Part shown: positions 8,008 to 15,169 of the stretch, one piece after another
Position numbering within the stretch: position 1 is the first letter of the stretch
Layout: every line of letters starts with the position of its first letter
DNA from: SZUA-35 sp037969565
GTDB taxonomy: Bacteria; Actinomycetota; Acidimicrobiia; Acidimicrobiales; SZUA-35
NCBI GenBank assembly: GCA_037969565.1
Contig: JBBKXQ010000089.1
Span: 1-24,513 of the forward strand
DNA: 24,513 bases
Reading direction: 5' to 3'
The notes under the pieces: model-generated
The model's database searches: none
Told to the model about the DNA's origin: nothing
The model's input: the letters and a program-made list of their open reading frames with translations, nothing else
Translations under genes and position numbers: made by a program

Positions 8008-9054
8008 GTGCCTCGTGTTCGCTTGCGACCGGAAGATCTGCGTTTCGATCCGCCCTCACTCGAATTCGGTGTTCTGGCCGCAATCGCCAAGGATTCATTC
8101 GGTGTCGTGGGCGCCATGTCCAGGCTGAGGGGCGAGCGCGACCAGAACACGCTGGTCGAGGCCGATGGACAGGCCTACGTGCTGAAGCTGTCAAGTCCGA
8201 GCGAAGACCCCGGCACGGTCGACTTTCACTGCCAGGCCCTACTTCACCTCGAAGCGACTGCGCCTGAGTTGCTGGTGCCTCGGCTGGTGCCCGCCGTGGG
8301 CGGCGACGTATTGACCGAGGCCGAGGTCGGTGGTGTGCAGTACCTCGTACGTCTCCTGACCTTCATTCCGGGGACCACGTTCGACGACGCCGGAGCGGTG
8401 TCGCGGCGAGGGCTCGAGAGTGTCGGCGCTCTACAAGGCGAGATGGCGAGCGCCTTCGCCGACTTCACTCACCCGTCAGCAGCCAACTTCATGCCGTGGG
8501 ATCTCGACAGCGGCCTGCTTCTCAACGACGGCCTGTGGAGCAACCTGGCTCCAGATGCTCGCGAAGTGGCCGAGGTCGGCCGATCCCGAATCGAGGCGGT
8601 GTGCGACACCATGAAGGGGATGCGCCGTCAAGTGATCCACAACGACGGACACCGTGGAAACATCATCCGCCCCGACTCGTCCGCTCAGCAAGCGGTTGGC
8701 GTGATCGACTTCGGCGACCTCGTGCACACCGCGATGGCCGCTGACCTGGGAATCTCGGGCGCAAGCTTCGCCGCCGATCACCCGGATCCGCTGGCTGCTC
8801 TCGGGGCATTGGCTCGAGGCTTCCATCGCCATCACCCGCTGCTGGCCGACGAGGTCGCAGCGTTACCCGACCTCGTCCTTGCTCGACTCACCTTGAGCAC
8901 CCTCCTCGTGGAGTACCAGATGCATCATTCCCCGCATATCGCCGCCGCCGTCGCGCTGGAACGGCCCGAACTTCTCCGCAGTGTCGTCGTCTGGGGTGAC
9001 ATTGATCCCGCTGAAGCCGGGTCCCGCCTCGTCGAAATGGTCGGAGCATCGTGA
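8008..9054 (+). CDS. APH-fold small-molecule kinase, hydroxylysine kinase / phospho-lyase-partner type
   Basis: A 348-residue protein of the aminoglycoside-phosphotransferase / choline-kinase fold. Visible pieces are the N-lobe GERDQNTLV (about 42-50), the ATP-contacting Lys in YVLKLSSPSEDPGTVDFH (Lys about 60), the catalytic HNDGHRGNII (Asp about 213, Asn about 218) and the metal-binding GVIDFGDLVHTAMAADLGIS (Asp about 234). The last motif closely resembles GVIDFGDM in the hydroxylysine kinase (HYKK/AGPHD1) group and in bacterial proteins where such a kinase is fused to a class-III aminotransferase-like lyase. That argues against aminoglycoside resistance. It starts with GTG 17 bases after the ATPase stop and its stop overlaps the next GTG (GTGA). 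Likely role: phosphorylate the hydroxyl of an imported amino alcohol. The exact substrate is unknown. Confidence 0.8.
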   Translation: MPRVRLRPEDLRFDPPSLEFGVLAAIAKDSFGVVGAMSRLRGERDQNTLVEADGQAYVLKLSSPSEDPGTVDFHCQALLHLEATAPELLVPRLVPAVGGDVLTEAEVGGVQYLVRLLTFIPGTTFDDAGAVSRRGLESVGALQGEMASAFADFTHPSAANFMPWDLDSGLLLNDGLWSNLAPDAREVAEVGRSRIEAVCDTMKGMRRQVIHNDGHRGNIIRPDSSAQQAVGVIDFGDLVHTAMAADLGISGASFAADHPDPLAALGALARGFHRHHPLLADEVAALPDLVLARLTLSTLLVEYQMHHSPHIAAAVALERPELLRSVVVWGDIDPAEAGSRLVEMVGAS

Positions 9055-10385
9055 CACCGTCGAATGACGTCCTGCTGGCCCGTCGAAAGGCCGCCCTGGC
9101 ACCGGCCTATTCCTTGTTCTACGACGACCCCGTCCAGCTGATACGCGGGCAGGGCGTGTGGGTGTTCGATGCCGAGGAGAAGCGCTACCTCGACGCCTAC
9201 AACAACGTGCCGTCGGTGGGACACTGTCATCCGCGCGTCGTTGCCGCACTGGCGGATCAGGCGGCGTTACTCAACACGCACACCCGCTACCTACACGAGA
9301 GCGTCGTAACGCTGGCGGAGCGATTGGGTGCGTCATTGCCGGGCGACCTCGATGCTTGCTTCTTCGTGTGCACGGGAACCGAAGCCAACGACTTGGCGGT
9401 GCAGATCGCCCGCGCCGTCACTGGTCATCACGGGGTGATCGTCACCGAGCACTCGTATCACGGGAACTCCGAACTCGTCGGTGCGCTGTCGACCGACGGC
9501 TACCCAGCCGAGGATCGGCCCGATTGGTTGGGGGTGGTAGAGCCGCCCAACACGTACCGGGGCCCGTTGCGAGGCAACGACGCCGAGACAGGTCGGGGTT
9601 ATGCGGCGTTCGTCGACGACGTGATCGGCGAACTCGACGCCAAGGGCCATGGCACGTCGGCGATGCTCATCGACATGAGTTGGGACTCCAACGGCGTGCT
9701 GATTGCGCCGACGGGTTACGTCGACACCGTTGCCGAGTTGGTTCGCGGAGCCGGCGGGCTAGTGATCGCCGACGAGGTGCAGTCCGGCTATTGCCGACTC
9801 GGGCAGAACTTCTGGGGTCACGCCAACTATGGGCTGGTGCCCGACATCGTGACGATGGGTAAACCCATGGGCGCAGGGCACCCGGTTGCGGCCGTGGTGA
9901 CGACACCGGCCATCGCCGCCGCCTTCGCCGCGCGTCGCTCGTACTTCAACACGTTCGGCGGCAACCCGGTGTCTGCGGCGGTCGCACTCGCAGTACTCGA
10001 TGTGATCGAAGACGAGGGTCTCTTGGACAACGCGGCTTCGACCGGGGCGCACTTGGAGGCCGGTCTCGAGTCGTTGGCCGAGCGATATCCCGTGATCGGG
10101 AATGTGCAAGGCGCAGGTTTGTTCTGGGGGCTGGACCTCGTCGCCGATCCGGCCACTCGTACGCCGCTCGCCTACAGCGACGCCAAGCGACTGGCCACTG
10201 ATCTTGCGGGTCTCGGAATCCTGGTCGGCATCACGGGGCCGCATACCAACGTGCTGAAGATCCGACCGCCCCTCGTGATCGGCCCCGAAGAGGTCGATCA
10301 CCTTCTCTCGGTCTTGGACCAGTACTTGGAGACCTTCGAGCCTCGTGGCGGTGACGACAAACGCCAGCCGGGCGCCGAATGGTGA
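9051..10385 (+). CDS. Class-III PLP enzyme of the ethanolamine-phosphate / phosphohydroxylysine phospho-lyase type
   Basis: A 444-residue fold-type I PLP enzyme. The internal-aldimine Lys is in VTMGKPMGAGHPVA (Lys about 271), the pyridine-nitrogen Asp in IADEVQSGY (Asp about 241), the phosphate-binding TGTEAND at about 108-114, and the stacking YHG at about 136-138. Long stretches recall human ETNPPL and PHYKPL rather than ordinary aminotransferases: YLDAYNNVPSVGHCHP, NTYRGPLRGNDAE, YFNTFGGNPVSAAVALAVLD and GPHTNVLKIRPP. Those enzymes eliminate phosphate and ammonia from O-phosphorylated amino alcohols to give an aldehyde. The GTG start overlaps the stop of the kinase, which would supply the phosphorylated substrate. 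Alternatives are a true aminotransferase or a lyase acting on an aminoethylphosphonate derivative; the adjacent kinase favours a phospho-lyase. Confidence 0.85.
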   Translation: MTPSNDVLLARRKAALAPAYSLFYDDPVQLIRGQGVWVFDAEEKRYLDAYNNVPSVGHCHPRVVAALADQAALLNTHTRYLHESVVTLAERLGASLPGDLDACFFVCTGTEANDLAVQIARAVTGHHGVIVTEHSYHGNSELVGALSTDGYPAEDRPDWLGVVEPPNTYRGPLRGNDAETGRGYAAFVDDVIGELDAKGHGTSAMLIDMSWDSNGVLIAPTGYVDTVAELVRGAGGLVIADEVQSGYCRLGQNFWGHANYGLVPDIVTMGKPMGAGHPVAAVVTTPAIAAAFAARRSYFNTFGGNPVSAAVALAVLDVIEDEGLLDNAASTGAHLEAGLESLAERYPVIGNVQGAGLFWGLDLVADPATRTPLAYSDAKRLATDLAGLGILVGITGPHTNVLKIRPPLVIGPEEVDHLLSVLDQYLETFEPRGGDDKRQPGAEW

Positions 10386-10425
10386 GCCTCGCTTCGGGCG
10401 CACCAACACTCGAGCTGCTGCTGTG

Positions 10426-10452
10426 AAAAAAGGACGTCAGGCCGACCATCCT
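10426..10452 (-). terminator. Probable intrinsic terminator at the end of the minus-strand membrane-protein gene
   Basis: On the minus strand, AGGAT(G)GTC pairs with GACGTCCT across a 5-base loop (about 8 bp, one bulged base and one wobble), followed at once by a run of six T (complement of A's at 10426-10431). The hairpin overlaps the stop codon at 10437. It faces the end of the phospho-lyase operon. I see no equally good hairpin on the plus strand. Confidence 0.45.
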
Positions 10453-11063
10453 CGGTACGTCTCCCCCACCAGCACCATGAGGAGGAACAACCCTCCGGAG
10501 ATGAACGGCATTGCGACAATCCACCAACTTCGTCGGCGGGCGAGCCGGATCGTGGCGGTCACGAGAAGTGCGTAGAGCACGTACGAGAAAAGAATGTCGG
10601 GGAACGGGGCGATCAGATTGGTAGCGACGAGGTAGGCGACCCCAACCGGCAGCATCAGCCCGACAGAGATGGCCGTCACGATTCGCCGATTTGCGGGCCG
10701 GTCGCCAGTCAATCGACCGGCTGTGCGATCGTCGGGAGCTGCTGCGAGGCCGAGGGCCAACAGCAAGGGGATCGCGTTGACCAGCCGGGGTGGAGCCACT
10801 GCGTCCAGCATGACCGTGAACTCCAGAACGATCGCTGCGGCGAGTGGCGCGAGCGCCCAGCGACGAGACCTCAGCGTCGTCCCGAGTGCGAGCAGAGCGA
10901 ACGCGGCCGCCACCAAACCCACGGCCGTCCCACCCGTATTGCCGGTGCGAACAGCCCGTGCGAGCGAGACTGCAGCGGCCAGCCCGCACAACGAGGCTTG
11001 GACGAGCACGGCGTACCGATCCGGCGAAGAGACACTGTCCGCCTCAGGCGTTCGCACTCGCAT
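10437..11063 (-). CDS. Multi-spanning membrane protein of unknown function
   Basis: I do not recognise this 208-residue protein. It has about six or seven hydrophobic segments, at roughly 22-40, 47-63, 70-90, 95-110, 128-149, 155-175 and 181-200, with short basic loops (TTLRSRRW, ATIRLARRRSW) that fit cytoplasmic sides. A charged insert DDRTAGRLTGDRPANRR separates the first and second halves. The start at 11063 (ATG) has no strong ribosome binding site. It converges with the phospho-lyase operon and shares no overlap with its upstream neighbour (112 bases apart), so there is no strong context for function. Confidence 0.7.
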   Translation of the reverse strand: MRVRTPEADSVSSPDRYAVLVQASLCGLAAAVSLARAVRTGNTGGTAVGLVAAAFALLALGTTLRSRRWALAPLAAAIVLEFTVMLDAVAPPRLVNAIPLLLALGLAAAPDDRTAGRLTGDRPANRRIVTAISVGLMLPVGVAYLVATNLIAPFPDILFSYVLYALLVTATIRLARRRSWWIVAMPFISGGLFLLMVLVGETYRGWSA

Positions 11064-11175
11064 GATTCAAGGGTTGCGTGGCGGGTCTTGCGGCAGCAGA
11101 GCCATAGGTCACTGACATCAGCGCCGGCACAATCGCACGAATCGCCGGGTGATTCCACACATTCCTGAGTGATTT

Positions 11176-11856
11176 CTACCTCGGCGCTCGGTGGGGTCGA
11201 CGAAACAGACGGCCCAGATGAATACCGATGCCGACAACGATCGACCTACCGAAACCGTGTGGCTGATCGTTCACCTGCTGAGTGCTGTTGGTGATGTGAT
11301 CGATGTCGTCACGGTCCAGCCTTTTGAGCAACTCGACGATCTCGGAAATCCCGTCGGGCGAGAACAAATCGGGAGCGTCAGGAGTACGGAGGATGCGCCA
11401 CAGGTCGTCAGCGGGAAGGGTGAAGAGGCCCGCCTCGATATAGACGTCTGCGTGGGTTGAGAAGGCGAACTCTTGGAATGCAGTGCCGTCGAGTTCGAGT
11501 CCGGCGAAGGCTTCCGGATCGACTCCGAGCTGTGTCTCGATGCGGTCCTGCAGAAGCCGTAGGGTCGTCTCCAACCATGCCTGCCCGGCCCCGCTGAGAT
11601 CGGCCTTGGCGGCACGAAACTGGTGGAGGCACTTGTCGCCGTAGTCCGCGTAGTAGCTCGGCGGACTACCGGACGGGTTGCGTCGCCGAAAATCGGCCGC
11701 TCGATCCATGTAGTAGCTGTCCGTACCGGTGGAGATGGGCTCGGGAGCGGCAGATCGAGGTTCGCGTGCCGGTTCGTTCATAGCACCGCTCGATCCACTG
11801 CATTTGGCGGCAGCCCGGGGCGGACGCTCGACCCGAACCATAACGTCCGTGCTCAT
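11176..11856 (-). CDS. Conserved-looking hypothetical protein, 226 aa
   Basis: The ATG at 11854-11856 has GGAGG six bases upstream, which fixes the start. The first ~45 residues are polar and probably disordered. A compact region follows: SYYMDRAADFRRRN and YYADYGDKCLHQFRAAKADL, then AGQAWLETTLRLLQDRIETQ, EFAFSTHADVYIEAGLFTLP and DDLWRILRTPDAPDLFSP, suggesting a mostly helical domain. A second part (ISEIVELLKRLDRDDIDHIT) is also helical. The last stretch has a short hydrophobic patch (SIVVGIGIHLGRLF) next to a basic tail, so peripheral membrane contact is possible. I cannot assign a family or function. It is divergent from the SnoaL-like gene, 81 bases away. Confidence 0.65.
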   Translation of the reverse strand: MSTDVMVRVERPPRAAAKCSGSSGAMNEPAREPRSAAPEPISTGTDSYYMDRAADFRRRNPSGSPPSYYADYGDKCLHQFRAAKADLSGAGQAWLETTLRLLQDRIETQLGVDPEAFAGLELDGTAFQEFAFSTHADVYIEAGLFTLPADDLWRILRTPDAPDLFSPDGISEIVELLKRLDRDDIDHITNSTQQVNDQPHGFGRSIVVGIGIHLGRLFRRPHRAPR

Positions 11857-11937
11857 CGCCGCCTCCAGCCATGCTCCGGATTCGGCCCGCCGCCGAAGTA
11901 GCTAGAGTGGTGCGATTCCGGTGCTTGGAGGTCTGGC

Positions 11938-12327
11938 GTGGAGCGCGACGATCTAGAACGACTGCTCATCGAGCACACCGACGCCTGGAACAGCCACGAC
12001 ATCGACCGGTTGATGGGTTTGTTCGCTGACGATTGTGTCTTCGAGGCCTCCGGCGGACCCGAGTCGTGTGGTCAACGGTTCGTTGGTCGGGCTGACGTGA
12101 GGAATGCGTTCAGCGGCGTGTTCGCCTCCATGCCAGACGCGAACTGGCGCGACGGCCGCCACTTCGTGGCCTCCGATGGCTACGGCGTGTCGGAGTGGAG
12201 ATTGACGGGCACCCTGCCCGACGGCAGTCAGCTGGATGTTCTCGGTTGTGACTTCCTCACGGCGGTCGACAACAAGATCGTTCGGAAGAACTCCTTTCGA
12301 AAGCAGCGTCCTCCGACCAGACGATGA
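11938..12327 (+). CDS. SnoaL/NTF2-like small protein
   Basis: A 129-residue protein starting at GTG 11938, with GGAGG at 11927-11931 giving ideal spacing. The sequence fits the alpha+beta cone of the SnoaL/NTF2-like superfamily: LLIEHTDAWNSHDIDRLMGL, then FADDCVFEASGG, RFVGRADVRNAFSGVFASMP, and the sheet strands GYGVSEWRLTGTLPDGSQLD and VLGCDFLTAVDNKIVRKNSF. Members act as small isomerases, hydrolases or ligand binders, or are uncharacterised. The Asp/His pair near HDIDR is common in the fold and does not define a reaction. A TAGAGT sequence at 11903-11908 could be the -10 element. The next gene starts 172 bases downstream, so an operon with the alcohol dehydrogenase is possible but not evident. 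Confidence 0.75.
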   Translation: MERDDLERLLIEHTDAWNSHDIDRLMGLFADDCVFEASGGPESCGQRFVGRADVRNAFSGVFASMPDANWRDGRHFVASDGYGVSEWRLTGTLPDGSQLDVLGCDFLTAVDNKIVRKNSFRKQRPPTRR

Positions 12328-12499
12328 CGTCACTCGGTGCGCCGAACGCCACTGTGGAGGTTCAGCGATGATCCGGGCGAGCGCGAGGAACCACCCTCGT
12401 CGGTGCGACTGATGACCTTCTGCTCTGCCGTGCGCGGTGCACAGGGCGGACGATCGCGTGCAGGAGATCCACTCCCGCATTCGAACGAAGAGGTGAGTT

Positions 12500-13546
12500 A
12501 TGAAGGCTCTCGTGTATCACGGCCCCGGGATGAAGGCCTGGGAAGACGTCGCAGATCCGGTGATCCTCGACGGGACAGACGCAATTGTGCGCGTCGACGC
12601 AACAACGATCTGCGGAACCGACCTGCACATCCTCAAGGGTGACGTGCCGGCCGTGACCGATGGTCGGATCCTCGGCCACGAAGCGGTCGGCACCGTGGTG
12701 TCCGTCGGAGACGGCGTGAGACGCGTCGCTGTCGGCGACCGGGTCCTGGTCTCGTGCATCACATCGTGTGGCACGTGCCAGTATTGCCGCGACGGTCACG
12801 CCGGCCAGTGTCTCGGCGGTGGCGGCTGGATCCTCGGTCACAAGATCGACGGCACCCAGGCCGAGTTCGTTCGGGTCCCGTTTGCTGATCTGTCGACCTA
12901 CCCGATCCCGGCCGGCGTCAGTGACGAGGCCGTGTTGATGCTGGCCGACATCCTGCCGACCGGCTACGAGGTGGGTGTACTCAACGGTCACATACGCCCG
13001 GGCGATGTCGTTGCGGTGGTGGGCGCTGGTCCGATCGGGCTGTCGGCGATCATCGGGTCCCGGCTGTATACCCCGACCACGGTGGTCGCAATCGACCTTG
13101 CCGACAGCCGGCTCGAAGCTGCCAAGTCGTTCGGCGCCGATGTGACCGTGAACAACTCACGCCAGGATCCGGTCGAGGTCGTGAAGGAACTGACCGGGGG
13201 CCTCGGCGCCGACGTTGCTATCGAAGCGGTCGGTATTCCGGCCACATTCGAACTCGCAACGCAGTTGATTCGACCCGGTGGCCATGTCGCCAACATCGGC
13301 GTCCACGGCGCTCCGGCGACGTTGCACCTCGAGGATCTTTGGATCCGCAACGTCACCATCACGACTGGGCTCGTGGATGCCTATTCGACGCCGACCTTGC
13401 TGCGATTGGTGGCAAGCGGTCAGCTCGATGCCGAGCGGTTGGTCACCCACCACTTCGAGCTGGGTGAAATGGAGCACGCCTACGACGTGTTCGGTGACGC
13501 CGCCAACAGCGGGGCGCTGAAGGTGATGATCACCGCCGCCGGCTGA
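12500..13546 (+). CDS. Zinc-dependent alcohol dehydrogenase (MDR family)
   Basis: A 348-residue medium-chain dehydrogenase that interconverts an alcohol and an aldehyde or ketone. Catalytic-zinc ligands are Cys38 (TTICGTDLH) and His60-Glu61 (LGHEAVG), with an Asp near 150 (LADILPTGYE) as in tetrameric secondary-alcohol dehydrogenases. The structural zinc site has Cys at about 90, 93, 96 and 104 (CGTCQYCRDGHAGQC). The nucleotide-binding fold shows VVGAGPIGLSA (about 173-183), and Asp199 at the end of the second strand (VVAIDL) favours NAD over NADP. AGAGG precedes the ATG at good spacing. Substrate is not readable. It could act on an aldehyde such as that made by the phospho-lyase operon about 2 kb upstream, but that link is speculative. 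Confidence 0.9.
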   Translation: MKALVYHGPGMKAWEDVADPVILDGTDAIVRVDATTICGTDLHILKGDVPAVTDGRILGHEAVGTVVSVGDGVRRVAVGDRVLVSCITSCGTCQYCRDGHAGQCLGGGGWILGHKIDGTQAEFVRVPFADLSTYPIPAGVSDEAVLMLADILPTGYEVGVLNGHIRPGDVVAVVGAGPIGLSAIIGSRLYTPTTVVAIDLADSRLEAAKSFGADVTVNNSRQDPVEVVKELTGGLGADVAIEAVGIPATFELATQLIRPGGHVANIGVHGAPATLHLEDLWIRNVTITTGLVDAYSTPTLLRLVASGQLDAERLVTHHFELGEMEHAYDVFGDAANSGALKVMITAAG

Positions 13547-13562
13547 GGGCAGGATCGGCTCG

Positions 13563-13715
13563 GTGAGTGGTGAGGGTGTCGGGATGAACCGATCACCGGA
13601 ATCACTCGCCGACTCGATCGATCCGGAGGCCGATAGCGAGTCGACTCACCTCGACGAACAGGCGGCCTCAGACGAGTGGCCGGGTGCAGCGCGGTATCTC
13701 AGCCAGAGGCGGTGA
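13563..13715 (+). CDS. Possible small acidic protein, 50 aa
   Basis: An open frame from GTG 13563 (or ATG 13584, 43 residues) to the TGA at 13713-13715 encodes an acidic polar peptide containing SPESLADSIDPEADSEST and ending WPGAARYLSQRR. Third-codon positions are moderately GC-rich, as in real genes here. It follows the alcohol dehydrogenase stop by 16 bases, so it could be cotranscribed. Its last 17 bases overlap the end of the convergent TetR gene. There is no recognisable domain and only a weak ribosome binding site; it may not be translated. Confidence 0.3.
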   Translation: MSGEGVGMNRSPESLADSIDPEADSESTHLDEQAASDEWPGAARYLSQRR

Positions 13716-14250
13716 CCATGTCGAGCACTTCATCGAGGAACGCTGGAGTTGCGCGTGGACCACCGGATGATCGCCACACGTATTCGCCGATGAGCATCCG
13801 ATACAGCGCAAACGAACGCACCTTGGCCTGTCGCTGCGGTACGCCGGCTGCGACAAGCAGATCGACTACGTAGGAGATGCGTTTGGCATCGACTCGACCG
13901 ATCGTGTCTGCAGCGTCGATGTCTACCGAGGCCCAGGCTCGCAATTGAGCGTCGATATCGGGCCCGTCGTTCGACGATGTGATGGCCAGTCGGAGCAGGG
14001 CGCGCAACCGATCGATCGGGTCGCCGGCTTCTTCGTCTACCAGGGTGATGATCGCATCGGTTCCGATGCGCTCCCACCGGATGAGCATGGCATGGAGCAG
14101 CGAGCGGCGGTTGTCGAAGTGGTGGTAGAAGCTGCCCTTCGTGACGCCGAGGTCCGTGGCGAGCGTCTCTACCCGAACCGCTTCGATGCCGCCCCGTTGC
14201 AGCGCGTCGAGCCCAGCCCTCGTCCAGTCGTCGGGAGATTTTCTGGTCAT
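13699..14250 (-). CDS. TetR-family transcriptional regulator
   Basis: A 183-residue one-domain repressor from the ATG at 14250. The helix-turn-helix is AVRVETLATDLGVTKGSFYHHFDNRRSLLHAM (first third of the protein), with the recognition helix TKGSFYHHF typical of the family. The C-terminal ligand domain (about 60-183) is not specific enough to name an inducer. An in-frame ATG at 14262 would add four residues (MVGG), but it lies inside the palindrome at 14260-14275, so I prefer 14250. The divergent membrane-protein gene starts 62 bases away, and two copies of a 16-bp palindrome lie between them. The natural reading is that this regulator controls itself and the membrane protein. Confidence 0.9.
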   Translation of the reverse strand: MTRKSPDDWTRAGLDALQRGGIEAVRVETLATDLGVTKGSFYHHFDNRRSLLHAMLIRWERIGTDAIITLVDEEAGDPIDRLRALLRLAITSSNDGPDIDAQLRAWASVDIDAADTIGRVDAKRISYVVDLLVAAGVPQRQAKVRSFALYRMLIGEYVWRSSGGPRATPAFLDEVLDMVTASG

Positions 14251-14259
14251 CCCACCCAC

Positions 14260-14275
14260 CATACGCTATCGTACG
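14260..14275. promoter_or_regulatory. Candidate TetR operator 1
   Basis: The 16-base site is CATACG-CTAT-CGTACG, an inverted repeat with one mismatch (CGTACG instead of CGTATG). It sits 9 bases upstream of the preferred TetR start and is a near copy of the perfect palindrome at 14285-14300; the two centres are 25 bp apart. Confidence 0.7.
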
Positions 14276-14284
14276 TTTCCAGAC

Positions 14285-14300
14285 CATACGGTAGCGTATG
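14285..14300. promoter_or_regulatory. Candidate TetR operator 2 (perfect palindrome)
   Basis: CATACG-GTAG-CGTATG is a perfect 6-bp inverted repeat with a 4-base spacer. It ends 11 bases before the ATG of the membrane-protein gene and just before its AAAGGA ribosome binding site, so a bound repressor would block transcription there. It pairs with the near-identical site at 14260-14275. Confidence 0.75.
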
Positions 14301-14311
14301 AAAGGACCTCC

Positions 14312-15079
14312 ATGGATCCCAAGACGGTAGGCGGAGCCGTGCTGCTCCTTGTCGCAGTTGCGCATTCGGGCCTCGGAGAGGCGCGGGTTCTCCGACCGCT
14401 GGCAAACCTCGGTGGGCTGCCCGGAGTCTCAGCCCGAATGAGTGCCCGTCTCCTCCGAATGGCCTGGCATGCGACCTCGCTGGCGTGGGTCGGTCTCGCG
14501 ATGCTCCTGTTCGGGGCGTCACAGTCGGCCGCCATCCTCGTCGCCGCCGGAATACCAGCCCTGTTCTCGATCGTGGCGATGCGTTCGCATCTCGCCTGGC
14601 CGCTGTTCCTCCTGGTCTTTTTTGCTGTACTTCGAGCTGAGGGGAACCTGAGCGACGGTGCACTGGCGGCTGGAGGCTCGGCGGCCTTCGCGATTGCCGC
14701 AGTCGCGGCCGTTGTTCATCTGTACTGGGCGTCGGGCGGCCGGTGGGGCGGCGACGCGGCGGTGCCCTCACAACGCGGTGATTCGGGCGAGGTTGCCGTG
14801 TTTCGACCACCCCGCCTCGCAACCGCCGGCGTTGGGGTGCTCCTAGCGATCTATGCGTGTGCGCTCAGCCTCCTCGTTGTCGGTAGCGCTCCAACTCCGG
14901 CGAGATGGTTCGTTGTCGCTGGCGTCGTGGTTCTGACGCTACGGGCCGTCGGAGATGGCCGATACATCGGATTCTCGAAACAGATTCGCGGCACCACATT
15001 CTCAGCCGCCGACGACCGTTGGTTCACTCCGCTCGTGGTGGCACTGGCGTTCGGGTCGGCTGCAGCAGTGCTTGTGTAG
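14312..15079 (+). CDS. Membrane protein with C-terminal DUF3995-type domain
   Basis: A 255-residue multi-spanning protein. The ATG at 14312 follows AAAGGA at normal spacing. The N-terminal half (about 1-105) has hydrophobic helices around HSGLGEARVLRPL, RLLRMAWHATSLAWVGLAML and SHLAWPLFLLVFFAVL. The C-terminal half (about 120-255) contains HLYWASGGRWGGDAAVPS, then LRAVGDGRYIGFSKQIRGTT and ADDRWFTPLVVALAFG, which I recognise as the DUF3995 pattern. Each half looks like a stand-alone small membrane protein, so this may be a fusion of two modules. Function is unknown. It is divergent from the TetR gene with two palindromes between them, so it is probably the regulator's target. Confidence 0.8.
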   Translation: MDPKTVGGAVLLLVAVAHSGLGEARVLRPLANLGGLPGVSARMSARLLRMAWHATSLAWVGLAMLLFGASQSAAILVAAGIPALFSIVAMRSHLAWPLFLLVFFAVLRAEGNLSDGALAAGGSAAFAIAAVAAVVHLYWASGGRWGGDAAVPSQRGDSGEVAVFRPPRLATAGVGVLLAIYACALSLLVVGSAPTPARWFVVAGVVVLTLRAVGDGRYIGFSKQIRGTTFSAADDRWFTPLVVALAFGSAAAVLV

Positions 15080-15169
15080 TTCCCGGCGCCGCGACGCGGG
15101 CATCGAATCGCTACCTCGACGAGGACGTCAATGGCTTGGCTTTGACGACGACCAGAGCCGAGGACAGGA

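Noticed and set aside
8008..9054. Aminoglycoside resistance phosphotransferase
   Set aside because: The fold is shared, but the GVIDFGD motif, the GERDQN N-lobe and the overlap with a phospho-lyase-like gene fit a metabolic kinase.
9051..10385. Ordinary class-III aminotransferase (ornithine, GABA or beta-alanine type)
   Set aside because: Several long stretches match the phospho-lyase branch better and the coupled kinase explains the reaction; kept as an alternative only.
15125..15155. Inverted repeat CGTCAA...TTGACG as a terminator between convergent genes
   Set aside because: Only 6 bp with a 10-base loop and no T-run on either strand.
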